Below are positions 1 through 7,594 of a DNA stretch of 33,669 bases, piece after piece; positions within the stretch are counted from its first letter, which is position 1, and the number at the start of each line of letters is the position of its first letter. A model generated the notes under the pieces. The model was not told the DNA's origin, ran no database searches, and was given only the letters and a program-made list of their open reading frames with translations. The position numbers and the translations under genes are program-made. The stretch covers positions 1 through 33,669 of the forward strand of contig JAFUFT010000007.1 in assembly GCA_017469795.1 (NCBI GenBank). Direction: 5' to 3'. Source of the DNA: Oscillospiraceae bacterium. Its GTDB lineage: Bacteria > Bacillota > Clostridia > Oscillospirales > Oscillospiraceae.

Positions 1-63
1 CTCGCACAGGCCGGGCTTGTAAGCGCCCTTGACCTGTACGAGCATCTGCACTTATGCGATTGA
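1..63 (+). CDS. ltrA: Group II intron reverse transcriptase/maturase, C-terminal 20 residues (partial)
   Basis: Frame 1 is open from the window edge and encodes 20 residues ending in LDLYEHLHLCD before a TGA at 61-63. The stop lies directly against the start of intron domain V, which is where a maturase ORF looped out of domain IV ends. Only the tail is visible, so no reverse-transcriptase motif can be checked. The assignment rests on position next to an unmistakable domain V/VI pair. It is incomplete at the 5' side because of the window edge; nothing here shows whether the full gene is intact. Confidence 0.62.
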   Translation, partial: LAQAGLVSALDLYEHLHLCD

Positions 64-139
64 ACCGCCGTGTACCGAACGGTACGCACGGTGGTGTGGG
101 AGGACGGTCACTCAACTAATGGGTGACCTCCTACCCGAT
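1..139 (+). mobile_element. 3' end of a group II intron (domains V and VI)
   Basis: After the maturase stop (61-63) lies a classical domain V. A 9-bp lower helix forms between 64-72 and 87-95 with a single G.U wobble (67.92) inside a CGC triad. A two-base bulge (CG, 85-86) follows, then a 4-bp upper helix (73-76 with 81-84) and a GAAC tetraloop. Domain VI runs from about 97 to 139: GGTCACTC pairs with GGGTGACC, and the basal helix GGGAGGA pairs with TCCT/CCC around a bulged A at 133, the presumed branch point. This places the 3' splice site after ...CGAT at 139, seven positions from the branch A, as the family requires. The 5' part lies outside the window. The subclass is not assigned; a CGC triad is known from class IIC but is not decisive. 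Confidence 0.86.
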
Positions 140-1902
140 TATCCGAGCCGTTCCATATAGGTGTCGTAGGCGATCTGCTGGATCTCGGTCATGCGGTCGA
201 GGCCCATGCTCTCCACAGTGGACAGGAAGTCGTCGTAGGTGGAAAGGTCGCGGTCGCCCAGGATGAACTTCAGAATCTCGCCGTCGGCATAGGTGGAGAT
301 CTCAGTGGAAATCGACGCGTTCTCGGTCTGGAGTTCCAGCGGGATCTGCACGCCGCGGTCAATGATCCAGGCGCCGTCCGTCAGCTCGGACAGGGTGTCC
401 AGAGCCTCCAGCTGGCCGGGACGGGGATCATAGAAGCCCTTCTCCATGTCAAACACACCGGGGAAGAAGGTGGTGGCCTGACCGGAGGCGTACTTATAGG
501 TGGCGAACATATAGCTCAGACCATCGGGATTGTTGATGATCAGATCGGTCCAGTGAGGCTCGCCGTCGGGGCCGTACTCAAAGGATATGCCCTCCTCGCC
601 CCAGTTGTACATGAACTGGCCTTCCTCGGAGTACAGCCAGTTCACCAGCTGCAGCAGCGGGATGTAGTCGTCGCAGGCGGTGGTGATGGCCCAGGTGTCA
701 GCGTTCTTAATCAGCTGGGAATCAAAGCCCACATGGATGTCCTCCACGCCGGGAGCCTTGGGATAATGGATGGCCATCAGCTCCATGGCGGTGTTGGCGG
801 GGTTCATGTCGTAGATGTCGCTGATGCCGGCCGCAGAGTAATCCACGAAGGAGCATAGGTCATTGGCCATGTCATAGCGGACCGTGGTGATGTCGGTGTC
901 GTTGTAGAAGTCGTCGTTGAAGAAGCCCTTCTTGTACCAGTCGTTCATCTGAGCCAGATAGTCCTGATACTCCTGGGTGGTGTAGGCATGGACAATGGTG
1001 CCGTCCTTGACCATAAAGCCGCCGGGGTTGACGTTAAAGGCAGAGGCCCAGTCGGTGTCCTGGCCGCCGTACTGCAGATAGGCGTAGGCGCCATAGGTGT
1101 CCTTGGTGTACTGGAGATACTGCTCCATCTCCTCAAGGGTGGTGGGTTCGCCGGACATGCCGGCCTCATCCAGCCAGTCCTTCCGGATGATCATACCCAT
1201 GTTCTCGGTGCCGGCTTTCTTCAGCAGCTGGGCGATGCAGCCCATCTTGCCGGAATCGGTGAGCATGTTCAGATAAGCCTTCTGATTGGACTTGAGCAGG
1301 GTCATGTAGTTGGGGGCATACTCCTCCAGATCCTCGCGGATGTCAACGATGACTTCGTCATCGATGGCGCCCTCGGTGCCGGTGGAGTAGTTGCTGGAGA
1401 TACCGATGATGTCGCAGTAGTCGTTGGCGGCGATCATCAGGTTGAACTTCTCGTCTTCACCGAAGCCGCCGGCCACAGCCTGGAAGTCAATGTAGACGTT
1501 GGTGGTCTCGTTGATCAGCTTGACCATGTTGATCTGCTCAGAGAACTGATCCAGGCTCACGCCGATCAGGTCCATAAAGGGCGCCACAGGCATCCAGCAG
1601 GAATAGTGGACTTCTTCCTCGGAAACGGGAAGCTCCACAAACTCCAGAGTGGCCTCACCGGGTTCTTCGGCCTCAGGCTCCACAGCAGCCTCTTCCGCAG
1701 CGGAACCGAGATCCTCGGCCGCGGGCGCTTCTGCTGCAGGAGCGGCATCTGCCGGAGCTTCCGCGTCTGCTGCAGGCTCTTCCGCAGCAGGGGCCTCGCC
1801 GGAAGCGGCGGGGGCGGAGCCGGCGGTGCTGCCGCAGCCTGCCATCAGGCCGACCAGCAGAGCCAGCGTCAGAAGCAGTGCAAGCAGTGCATTCTTTTTC
1901 AT
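139..1902 (-). CDS. Extracellular solute-binding lipoprotein (LplA-like family)
   Basis: A 587-residue lipoprotein with a hydrophobic signal ending LMAGC (Cys23), then an Ala/Pro/Glu-rich linker to about residue 90 and a large family-1-type solute-binding domain. The start at 1902 is chosen because AAGGAGG sits 9 nt upstream; the longer reading frame up to 2103 lacks a signal peptide at its start. The family captures oligosaccharides or peptides outside the membrane for an ABC importer; the ligand cannot be read from sequence. No permease or ATPase gene is adjacent in the window. It is divergent from an AraC regulator at 2102, the usual arrangement for sugar-uptake control. The stop codon TAA (141-139) shares its last base with the 3' end of the group II intron, so any native terminator has been displaced. 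It resembles the protein at 26951-28696 in layout and in phrases such as IAANDYCDII versus VAAGDYPDMI. Confidence 0.87.
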   Translation of the reverse strand: MKKNALLALLLTLALLVGLMAGCGSTAGSAPAASGEAPAAEEPAADAEAPADAAPAAEAPAAEDLGSAAEEAAVEPEAEEPGEATLEFVELPVSEEEVHYSCWMPVAPFMDLIGVSLDQFSEQINMVKLINETTNVYIDFQAVAGGFGEDEKFNLMIAANDYCDIIGISSNYSTGTEGAIDDEVIVDIREDLEEYAPNYMTLLKSNQKAYLNMLTDSGKMGCIAQLLKKAGTENMGMIIRKDWLDEAGMSGEPTTLEEMEQYLQYTKDTYGAYAYLQYGGQDTDWASAFNVNPGGFMVKDGTIVHAYTTQEYQDYLAQMNDWYKKGFFNDDFYNDTDITTVRYDMANDLCSFVDYSAAGISDIYDMNPANTAMELMAIHYPKAPGVEDIHVGFDSQLIKNADTWAITTACDDYIPLLQLVNWLYSEEGQFMYNWGEEGISFEYGPDGEPHWTDLIINNPDGLSYMFATYKYASGQATTFFPGVFDMEKGFYDPRPGQLEALDTLSELTDGAWIIDRGVQIPLELQTENASISTEISTYADGEILKFILGDRDLSTYDDFLSTVESMGLDRMTEIQQIAYDTYMERLG

Positions 1903-1951
1903 GATACATCCTCCTTGATAATTATTGGCAGTGAAAACTACCGTACACTTA

Positions 1952-1957
1952 ACTATA
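1952..1957 (-). promoter_or_regulatory. Possible -10 hexamer of the solute-binding lipoprotein gene
   Basis: On the minus strand TATAGT lies about 50 nt before the start codon, with a T-rich stretch about 16 nt further upstream that could act as a poor -35. Because the -35 is weak, an activator such as the divergent AraC protein may be needed. This is a low-certainty promoter call. Confidence 0.35.
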
Positions 1958-2034
1958 TCACAGTTTGGATACGAAAAAAACTGACAGATTTTATGGATAG
2001 GGTATGAATTTTTGTACTTGTTTCCGGAAAAAAC

Positions 2035-2064
2035 TTGATTCTCCACCACAAAGTTTGATACTAT
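2035..2064 (+). promoter_or_regulatory. Promoter of the AraC-family regulator gene
   Basis: TTGATT (2035-2040) and TACTAT (2059-2064) are separated by 18 nt and lie about 40 nt before the ATG at 2102. It shares the 199-bp divergent region with the solute-binding lipoprotein gene. Confidence 0.5.
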
Positions 2065-2101
2065 ATATGGGTAAGAAATCATAGCGGGGAGGCGAGCGTG
2101 C

Positions 2102-3313
2102 ATGCCTGATCATGATATGGAGGTCCATTTGAAGGATCTGCTGGTTTCTCACCTGACCAGCCCCCATTTTATTCGGGATGAAGAGGAACGTCTTCGGGTT
2201 TGCGCGGAAAGCGGTTTTGTGCCGAAGACGGACCGGCATGCGGTGGTGATCGTGCAGATTGAGCGCTGGAGCAGTGTTTTTGAGAACGCGGCGCAGCGCC
2301 ATGAGGCCAGCAAGCATCATTTTTTCCTGCTTCAGAATATGCTCCACGAGCTGATCGGCAGGGAAAACCAGTCCATTGAGGCGGAGAAGGACTATCAGAT
2401 GGTCTGCCTCGTGAACGTCCACCCCAAATGGGAGAACTTTTGCAGCGCCCTGTCCGAACAGCTTCATGAGATGATGGAGGTCCTGGAGACGGAATTTGAC
2501 GTCAGCGTGACCATAGCTGTCAGCGAACAGGTCGAGGGACTGTCTGCGCTGCCGGAGGCGTATCTGCAGGCCAGAGAGGCGCTGTGGTACAATTCCTATC
2601 TGGAACTGGAGCAGCAGATCCTCTTCTATGGCGAGATGTATGACGAGAAATACCCGATGATCAAATCTGACCTGACGGTACTGGACAAGAAATTGATCAC
2701 AAAGCTGCAGCTTCTGGATACGGATGGCGTCAAATATGTGCTCCACGAGATGATCGACCGGGAATTCATCCAGTCCCGTCCCACGGTGAAGATCCTCCGG
2801 ACCAGGCTGGGCGGGATCTGCTGCAAGATTATGGACGCGCTGGAGGAGTATAAGGACGTTCTGGGCGATGATTTTTATTATCATCTCAATCCCGCGCCGC
2901 AGATCATTGAGGCCCGGACGCTCTCAGAGCTTACCGGCAACATGGATGAGATCTTTGACGCCATCAGCCGCAGGCGAAACGCGGCGGTGCAGGAGCCGAA
3001 GCCCCAGTGGGTGGACAAAATGGCGGCCTATATCGATCAACACTATATGGACGAGAATCTGGGCCTGACGGAGGTTTCTGCCGTGTTCGGCATCACGCCC
3101 TCCTATGCGACCCGGGTGTTCAAGCAGTATACTGGCCGGGGAATCTATGAGACGATCCAGCATGTACGGCTGGCTGCGGCCAAGGACCTGATGCGGACCG
3201 ACCGGACCATGAAGCAGATCGCCCAGATGGTGGGATACACCAGTTTCCTGTCCATGAACCGGGCCTTCAAAAAATATGAAGGTACGACGCCGTCCCAGTT
3301 CCGGGAGCAGTAA
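2102..3313 (+). CDS. AraC-family transcriptional regulator with GGDEF-like middle domain
   Basis: A 403-residue cytoplasmic regulator. The C-terminal ~100 residues (from about 305) form a double helix-turn-helix AraC domain, including LTEVSAVFGITPSYATRVFK and the second helix pair around MKQIAQMVGYTSFLSMNRAFKK, ending with TPSQFREQ. The middle region (about 40-180, with the phrase LPEAYLQAREALWY) resembles the GGDEF-like segment that precedes the HTH in YesN-type regulators. The long membrane sensor that such proteins often carry is absent, so this is the soluble version. GGGGAGG at 2086-2092 supports the start. It is divergent from the solute-binding lipoprotein gene, so control of that gene by an intracellular signal is the simplest inference. 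No terminator is seen after it. Confidence 0.85.
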   Translation: MPDHDMEVHLKDLLVSHLTSPHFIRDEEERLRVCAESGFVPKTDRHAVVIVQIERWSSVFENAAQRHEASKHHFFLLQNMLHELIGRENQSIEAEKDYQMVCLVNVHPKWENFCSALSEQLHEMMEVLETEFDVSVTIAVSEQVEGLSALPEAYLQAREALWYNSYLELEQQILFYGEMYDEKYPMIKSDLTVLDKKLITKLQLLDTDGVKYVLHEMIDREFIQSRPTVKILRTRLGGICCKIMDALEEYKDVLGDDFYYHLNPAPQIIEARTLSELTGNMDEIFDAISRRRNAAVQEPKPQWVDKMAAYIDQHYMDENLGLTEVSAVFGITPSYATRVFKQYTGRGIYETIQHVRLAAAKDLMRTDRTMKQIAQMVGYTSFLSMNRAFKKYEGTTPSQFREQ

Positions 3314-3405
3314 AACGGTTTGAAGCTGGAATATTTATGATTTGTTCACACAATACCTGTCTAAAGGTGTTAGAATAGGGAAAACTAAAATAAGGAGCTG
3401 ATATC

Positions 3406-3816
3406 ATGGAGAAAAAATGGAGAATCGGCGGACTGGTTGCACTGGGTGTTGCGGCGGCCGCAGGCGCCACGGTTGCCGCGGTCCTGACGCTGATGAAAAA
3501 GCAGAACACGGAAGATGAGATCACAAAAGCTGCTCCCGAGGAAGACGATGCGATCCTGGTGGATCTGGACGGCGACGGCGAGGTCGACGCCATGCTGGAG
3601 GACCTGAGCGGCGACGGCAATGTGGACACCGTGACGGTGGATACCACCGGCGACGGCGAGGCGGACACGGTCTTGGCTGACCTGGACGGCGATGGGGAGC
3701 TGGACGTGGTCTATACGGAGAACCCGGAACTGCTTTCTGCGCTGGAAGAGGCGGAAGTGGCAGAGGCTGCGGAAGAGCCGGAGGCACCGGAAGCGCCGGA
3801 GACTGCGGCGGAATAA
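3406..3816 (+). CDS. Membrane-anchored acidic protein with four DxDGDG-type repeats
   Basis: A 136-residue protein of unrecognised function. Residues 7-30 form an Ala/Val/Gly-rich hydrophobic segment after MEKKWR, either a signal anchor or an uncleaved signal. Four consecutive 13-residue repeats start at Asp53, Asp66, Asp79 and Asp92, each of the form D-x-[DST]-G-D-G-x-[VAL]-D, the Asp spacing of EF-hand-like or thrombospondin-type-3 calcium loops. The tail (110-136) is Glu/Ala/Pro-rich. AAGGAG 8 nt upstream supports the start. It has its own terminator at 3827-3854, so it is a single-gene unit between the AraC gene and the flavoprotein gene. Calcium binding is inferred from the motif only; the repeats lack the flanking helices of a true EF hand. 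Confidence 0.7.
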   Translation: MEKKWRIGGLVALGVAAAAGATVAAVLTLMKKQNTEDEITKAAPEEDDAILVDLDGDGEVDAMLEDLSGDGNVDTVTVDTTGDGEADTVLADLDGDGELDVVYTENPELLSALEEAEVAEAAEEPEAPEAPETAAE

Positions 3817-3826
3817 CAGATTCACA

Positions 3827-3854
3827 GCCCCCGCGTATGCGGGGGTTGTTTTTT
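3827..3854 (+). terminator. Intrinsic terminator after the DxDGDG-repeat protein
   Basis: CCCCCGC (3828-3834) pairs with GCGGGGG (3839-3845) over a 4-nt loop, followed by TTGTTTTTT. Confidence 0.85.
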
Positions 3855-3893
3855 ACGAAAAGGAATTCACATCGCAGGACTGGAGGATTCAAT

Positions 3894-4790
3894 ATGTACG
3901 ATATTTGCATCATCGGAGGCGGACCAGCCGGCATGACAGCGGCGCTGTACAGCGCCAGAGCCGGAAGAAGCACGGTCATCCTGGAGGAAAAGACCTTCGG
4001 CGGACAGATGGGTGAGACCAGTATGATCGAGAATATGCCCGGATCTCCCAACACCGAAGGGTGGGAGCTGGCCATGAAGTTTTCTCAGCAGGTCATGGAG
4101 CTGCCGGTGGAGGCGGTCTATGAGAAGGCGGAGAAAATCGAATCCCTGACAGATCATGTAAAGATCACCACCTCCGGCGGTCAGGAGATCGAAGCCCGGC
4201 GGCTGATCCTTGCCATCGGCGTCAAGCGGCGCCGCCTGGGTGTTCCCGGCGAGGAACTGCTCACCGGCAAGGGGATCAGCTTCTGCGCAGTCTGTGACGG
4301 CGCGTTCTTCCGGGGAAAGGATGTGGCCGTGGTGGGCGGCGGAAACACGGCGCTGGAGGATGCGCTGTATCTGGCCGGCATCTGCAGCCGCGTGTATCTG
4401 GTGGTCCGCAAGGACTATTTCCGGGGACAGGAAGCGCTGCAGCAGCGGGTCCGGGAAAAGGAAAACATCGAGATATGCTTTGAGACCCGGATTACCGCTG
4501 TCCACGGAGAGGGCAAGGTCAGTTCCGTCACCATGGAGTCCCCCACGGGGAGCCGGGAGGTGGAACTTGCGGGCGTATTTGTGGCCATCGGTCTGAGCCC
4601 CGATACTTCACTCTATGGGCAGGTGGTGGTCACCACGCCGGAGGGATATATCCGCACCGACGAACGGATGCAGACCTCCGACCCGCTAATCTATGCGGCA
4701 GGGGACATCCGAAGCAAGGAGATCCGCCAGATCGTCACCGCCCTGGGGGACGGCGCTATCGCGGCGGAAATCGCTGGCCGCTCCCTGTAA
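3894..4790 (+). CDS. Thioredoxin-reductase-like FAD/NAD(P) oxidoreductase
   Basis: A 298-residue flavoprotein of the low-molecular-weight thioredoxin reductase family, which passes electrons from NAD(P)H through FAD to a CxxC pair and on to thioredoxin or a related partner. FAD-binding GGGPAG is at residues 8-13, the redox-active CAVC at 131-134, the nucleotide-binding GGGNTALE at 148-155, and the second FAD motif (YAAGD) near the C terminus. The start is set at 3894 (MYDICIIGGG) with TGGAGGA 7 nt upstream; a longer frame from 3837 would run through the preceding terminator. The pyridine-nucleotide region reads VVRKDYFRGQE, close to the usual HRRDxFRA but without the first basic residue, so NADPH preference is not certain. 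No thioredoxin gene is adjacent. The organism may have other paralogues, hence no symbol. Confidence 0.9.
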   Translation: MYDICIIGGGPAGMTAALYSARAGRSTVILEEKTFGGQMGETSMIENMPGSPNTEGWELAMKFSQQVMELPVEAVYEKAEKIESLTDHVKITTSGGQEIEARRLILAIGVKRRRLGVPGEELLTGKGISFCAVCDGAFFRGKDVAVVGGGNTALEDALYLAGICSRVYLVVRKDYFRGQEALQQRVREKENIEICFETRITAVHGEGKVSSVTMESPTGSREVELAGVFVAIGLSPDTSLYGQVVVTTPEGYIRTDERMQTSDPLIYAAGDIRSKEIRQIVTALGDGAIAAEIAGRSL

Positions 4791-4793
4791 CAG

Positions 4794-4822
4794 AAAAAGA
4801 GCCTGGAAACAGGCTCTTTTTT
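4794..4822. terminator. Bidirectional terminator between the TrxB-like and MATE genes
   Basis: AAAAAGAGCCTG pairs with CAGGCTCTTTTT over a GAAA loop. A-tract and T-tract on the two sides serve both convergent genes. Confidence 0.9.
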
Positions 4823-4827
4823 GTATC

Positions 4828-6180
4828 TCATCGGGTCAGATCACGGACCCACTTGTATCGGTTGCACCGGATCCCGTTGGGAATGCACTTGAGAATCTGA
4901 TCGGACTTCAGGGCGATAAACGTTACCACCGGCGGGAAACGAAACACGAAAGCGCTCACGCAGGCCAGCGGGATGGTATAGAGCCACATGAAGAGATTGT
5001 CTGCAATGGCTTGGTACTTCGGATCGCCTCCGCCGGCAATAATGCCCCCCTCCACGGGGAACTCATAGCAGCTGCCCACTGCGGTGACGGAGAGCACGGT
5101 CAGGAAGGAAAGAGTCAGGCGCCGGGTCTCCTCTGAGACATTGTATTGTCCCACGACAGCTTCTTTGAGCAGAAAGATCAGCAGTCCTGTGGCAAGCCCG
5201 AAACACAGAAAGACCAGCTGCAGAGTTCGGGTGTGGGGCTTTACCAGGTCTTTCCGTCCCTCCCCGATGGTCTTTCCGATGATGACGGAGGATGCGTTGG
5301 CGCAGGCCATGCCGAAGGAGGCAAAGAGCTGGAAAATCACAGAGGCGATGGAGTTCGCGGCGATGGCTTCGGCGCTGATATGGCCCAGAATCGCGGTCTG
5401 GACCGCTTGCGCAAAGCCCCACAGCAGGCCGGAGACCATGACCGGAAGGGAGATGCGCACATAGTCTCCCAGATAGCTCCAGTCAAAGCGGATCAGATCC
5501 ATCGGCCGCATCCGCAGCTTTTTGTCGAATACCAGAATGTATACCAACACGGTCACCAGCTCCACGATCCGGGAGGTCAGCGTGGCGTAGGCTGCGCCCC
5601 GAATCCCCAGCTCCGGCGCGCCGAAGTGTCCAAAGATCAGGAGATAGTTCAGACAGCTGTTGATGAGAATGGTAGTGCCGGACATGATCATGCCGATAAA
5701 GGCGGTCTGAACGCTCTGCAGGGAGTACATCAGGACAGCGGAAGCGGCATAGATCAGGTAGGTCCAGCACATGATGTCCAGATAGGAGACGGCCTCCTGA
5801 ATGATGGCCTGATCGTTGGTCAGCAGCCCCATGATCTCTGCGGGAAACAGCCGGGTGGCCACCAGAAAGATCAGTCCCGCCGCCAGGGCGAATTTGAGCC
5901 CCACGCCGATAATCCGCTTGATGGGCTCCGTCTTGCCCTTGCCCCAGTATTGGGCGCCGAGAACCGCCACGCCGGAACCAATGCCGGAGGTCAGCTGCTG
6001 CATCATAAACTGCAGCTGATTCACCAGCGCCGCACCGGACATGGCCTGCTCGTGGTAGGTGCCCAGCATGAAGTTGTCCACAAGATTGACGGTCAGGGCC
6101 AGAATCTGCTGGAGCGCCACGGCGGCCAGCAGCGGGAAAAACTGCCGGAGCATATATTTCCGTTCCAATCTCAAATCCAT
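4828..6180 (-). CDS. MATE-family efflux transporter
   Basis: A 450-residue polytopic membrane protein with about twelve hydrophobic segments in two similar halves, as in the MATE (multidrug and toxic compound extrusion) family, which exports organic cations or drugs using Na+ or H+ gradients. Typical features are the N-terminal LALTVNLVDNFMLG helix, the GSGVAVLGAQYWGKG loop in the first half and IIGKTIGEGRKD at the equivalent place in the second. The start at 6180 (MDLRLERKYMLRQF) is preceded by AGGTGA; the frame extends 47 residues upstream but that part is hydrophilic and lies in the 5' leader. The gene has a strong promoter at 6247-6275 and a leader hairpin. The substrate cannot be predicted. 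Confidence 0.92.
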   Translation of the reverse strand: MDLRLERKYMLRQFFPLLAAVALQQILALTVNLVDNFMLGTYHEQAMSGAALVNQLQFMMQQLTSGIGSGVAVLGAQYWGKGKTEPIKRIIGVGLKFALAAGLIFLVATRLFPAEIMGLLTNDQAIIQEAVSYLDIMCWTYLIYAASAVLMYSLQSVQTAFIGMIMSGTTILINSCLNYLLIFGHFGAPELGIRGAAYATLTSRIVELVTVLVYILVFDKKLRMRPMDLIRFDWSYLGDYVRISLPVMVSGLLWGFAQAVQTAILGHISAEAIAANSIASVIFQLFASFGMACANASSVIIGKTIGEGRKDLVKPHTRTLQLVFLCFGLATGLLIFLLKEAVVGQYNVSEETRRLTLSFLTVLSVTAVGSCYEFPVEGGIIAGGGDPKYQAIADNLFMWLYTIPLACVSAFVFRFPPVVTFIALKSDQILKCIPNGIRCNRYKWVRDLTR

Positions 6181-6212
6181 CGGGATCACCTGCCTTGGGG
6201 TGCTTACAAGAA

Positions 6213-6238
6213 TCGGCACCAAAGGAAAGGGGTGCCGA
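6213..6238 (-). promoter_or_regulatory. Stem-loop in the 5' leader of the MATE gene
   Basis: TCGGCACC (6213-6220) and GGTGCCGA (6231-6238) form a perfect 8-bp stem over a 10-nt purine/pyrimidine-biased loop, between the promoter and the ribosome binding site. There is no T-run directly after it, so it is more likely an RNA-stability or regulatory element than a terminator. Confidence 0.4.
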
Positions 6239-6246
6239 ATGTGTCT

Positions 6247-6275
6247 ATTATAAAGAGCGAACGAAGGGCTGTAAA
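6247..6275 (-). promoter_or_regulatory. Promoter of the MATE gene
   Basis: On the minus strand TTTACA (6275-6270), a 17-nt spacer and a consensus TATAAT (6252-6247), about 67 nt before the start codon. Confidence 0.75.
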
Positions 6276-6310
6276 GTGTTTTGCGGGTTTTTGACGCCGG
6301 AAAATGAAAA

Positions 6311-6342
6311 AGCGGCGGCATCAGATATCTGATGCCGCCGCT
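6311..6342 (-). terminator. Intrinsic terminator (32-bp perfect palindrome) after the 49-residue ORF
   Basis: AGCGGCGGCATCAGAT and its exact complement are contiguous (6311-6326, 6327-6342). On the minus strand the stem is followed by TTTTTCATTTTCC, so it ends the small gene at 6355-6504. Confidence 0.8.
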
Positions 6343-6354
6343 GTGCGTATGAGG

Positions 6355-6504
6355 TTAGAAGTGCGCGGAATGTCTGCCGGAATAGGTCCGGAACTCCTGG
6401 ATTACTTCCCAGGCCCAGCAGCCGAAGAAGGAAATGCCGACCGCGGCAACGCATGCCAGACCGATGACGAGAAGCGCTGTCAGAATCATTGTAAAGATCG
6501 CCAT
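6355..6504 (-). CDS. Small membrane protein, 49 residues
   Basis: A single hydrophobic helix (about residues 3-27) is followed by FFGCWAWEVIQEF and a short polar tail. AAAGGAAG lies about 9 nt upstream of the ATG at 6504, a good promoter (TTTACT-17-TATGAT) precedes it, and a strong terminator follows, so it looks like a genuine monocistronic small gene. No family is recognised. It stands divergent from a LysR regulator at 6672 but need not be its target. Single-helix proteins of this size are often regulators of membrane complexes or toxin-like peptides; nothing here decides between these. Confidence 0.6.
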   Translation of the reverse strand: MAIFTMILTALLVIGLACVAAVGISFFGCWAWEVIQEFRTYSGRHSAHF

Positions 6505-6547
6505 AATGATACTTCCTTTCTTTCGTTGGGGGATATCCTGTATCCTC

Positions 6548-6576
6548 ATCATAACGAAGATCTGGCAAAAAGTAAA
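6548..6576 (-). promoter_or_regulatory. Promoter of the 49-residue membrane protein gene
   Basis: On the minus strand TTTACT (6576-6571), a 17-nt spacer and TATGAT (6553-6548), some 45 nt before the start codon. Confidence 0.5.
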
Positions 6577-6613
6577 ACGGGTAAAAATTATTGTTATGAT
6601 AAGTATTTCTTTT

Positions 6614-6633
6614 CACAGAATCCTGTGTTATAC
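6614..6633 (+). promoter_or_regulatory. Extended -10 promoter with palindrome upstream of the LysR gene
   Basis: CACAG-AATC-CTGTG (6614-6627) is a perfect inverted repeat that runs into TGTTATACT, an extended -10 element (TATACT 6628-6633). No good -35 is seen. The palindrome lies where an autoregulatory operator would be; which protein binds it is unknown. Confidence 0.4.
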
Positions 6634-6671
6634 TGAAGCCGGACCAGAAACCTGGATTGGAGGAACGACAG

Positions 6672-7553
6672 ATGGAAAAGATCAACGCTGAGGTGTTTAT
6701 GACCGTTGCGGAGACCGGAAGCTTCCGGAAAGCGGCGGAAATACTGGACTACACGCAGGCGGGTATCAGCTATATTGTCGGCGCCATGGAGGAAGAAACG
6801 GGCCTGAATCTGTTCGTGCGGGAACACGGCGGCGTGCGTCTGAGCCGGGAGGGTGAGGCGCTCCTGCCCCATATGCGGCAGCTCACCGCTTGGGAGCGGC
6901 AGTTCAGGCAGACTGTGGGAGAACTCAGCGGTCTGGAGCGGGGGACTCTGCGGGTGCAGATCTTCGACAGCATCTCCATTCACTGGATCCCAAGCATTAT
7001 CCGGAAGTTCCGGGACGACTATCCCGGGATCCGCATTGAACTGATCACGGAGGAGGACAGCCTCCGGGCTGAGCAGATGGTCATGAACGGGGAGGTGGAC
7101 TGCGGCTTCTTTCTGACCAAAGTGAGTTCCAGGCTGGATGTGTTTCCGCTGATCGAAGAAAACCTGCTGGCCATCGTGTCCCCGGAGCACCCCCTGGCGG
7201 AACGGGAGGAGTTTCCCATGGCGTGCCTGGGGAAATATCCGTATATCAGCATGAAATACGACGATCACACGGGGATTGGGGAGATCTTCCGGCGTCACGG
7301 CGTCACACCGGACGTAGCCTTTCAGATGGACAACGACTATGCCGCCATGGCCATGGTCAGCCAGGGGTTGGGCTATTGTATTTTCCCGGAACTGCTGCTG
7401 CAGGATATTCCTTATGCGCTGCGCTGCATTCCCTTCGACGAGCCCCAGCGCCGGACCATCCGCGTCGGCACCCGGTCCATCAGGACCTGCTCCCGGGCAT
7501 GCAGGAAATTCATCGAATACACCAGATCGTGGGTGGCGGAGCACACAGGATGA
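6672..7553 (+). CDS. LysR-family transcriptional regulator
   Basis: A 293-residue regulator. Residues 1-60 are a winged helix-turn-helix (FMTVAETGSFRKAAEILDYTQAGISYIVGAME), and residues 90-290 are a two-lobed substrate-binding domain with the family phrases LEEGEVDCGFF-like (MNGEVDCGFF) and MVSQGLGYCIFPELLL. GGAGGA 7 nt upstream of ATG 6672 fixes the start. It is followed after 99 nt by the FAD oxidoreductase gene in the same direction, whose promoter has a good -10 and poor -35, so activation of that gene by this regulator is likely. The inducer is unknown. Confidence 0.9.
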   Translation: MEKINAEVFMTVAETGSFRKAAEILDYTQAGISYIVGAMEEETGLNLFVREHGGVRLSREGEALLPHMRQLTAWERQFRQTVGELSGLERGTLRVQIFDSISIHWIPSIIRKFRDDYPGIRIELITEEDSLRAEQMVMNGEVDCGFFLTKVSSRLDVFPLIEENLLAIVSPEHPLAEREEFPMACLGKYPYISMKYDDHTGIGEIFRRHGVTPDVAFQMDNDYAAMAMVSQGLGYCIFPELLLQDIPYALRCIPFDEPQRRTIRVGTRSIRTCSRACRKFIEYTRSWVAEHTG

Positions 7554-7594
7554 TTCTCCGGAAATACCGGATGGAAAACCGGGCGCAGCCGTGA

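Noticed and set aside
988..2007. Long open frame on the + strand opposite the first solute-binding gene
   Set aside because: It has no ribosome site, a composition typical of an antisense GC-rich shadow (Gly/His/Val/Leu), and covers a well-supported gene on the other strand.
1991..2884. 297-residue minus-strand frame across the divergent region and the AraC gene
   Set aside because: It runs through both promoters and the antisense of a clear AraC protein; no start signal.
3350..3385. Promoter for the DxDGDG-repeat gene (TTCACA ... TAGAAT)
   Set aside because: Only the -10-like TAGAAT with an upstream TG is plausible; the -35 spacing is 20 nt or more, so I could not support a full promoter.
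5146..6294. 382-residue + strand frame inside the MATE gene
   Set aside because: Gln/His/Gly-rich, hydrophilic shadow of a membrane protein; no ribosome site.
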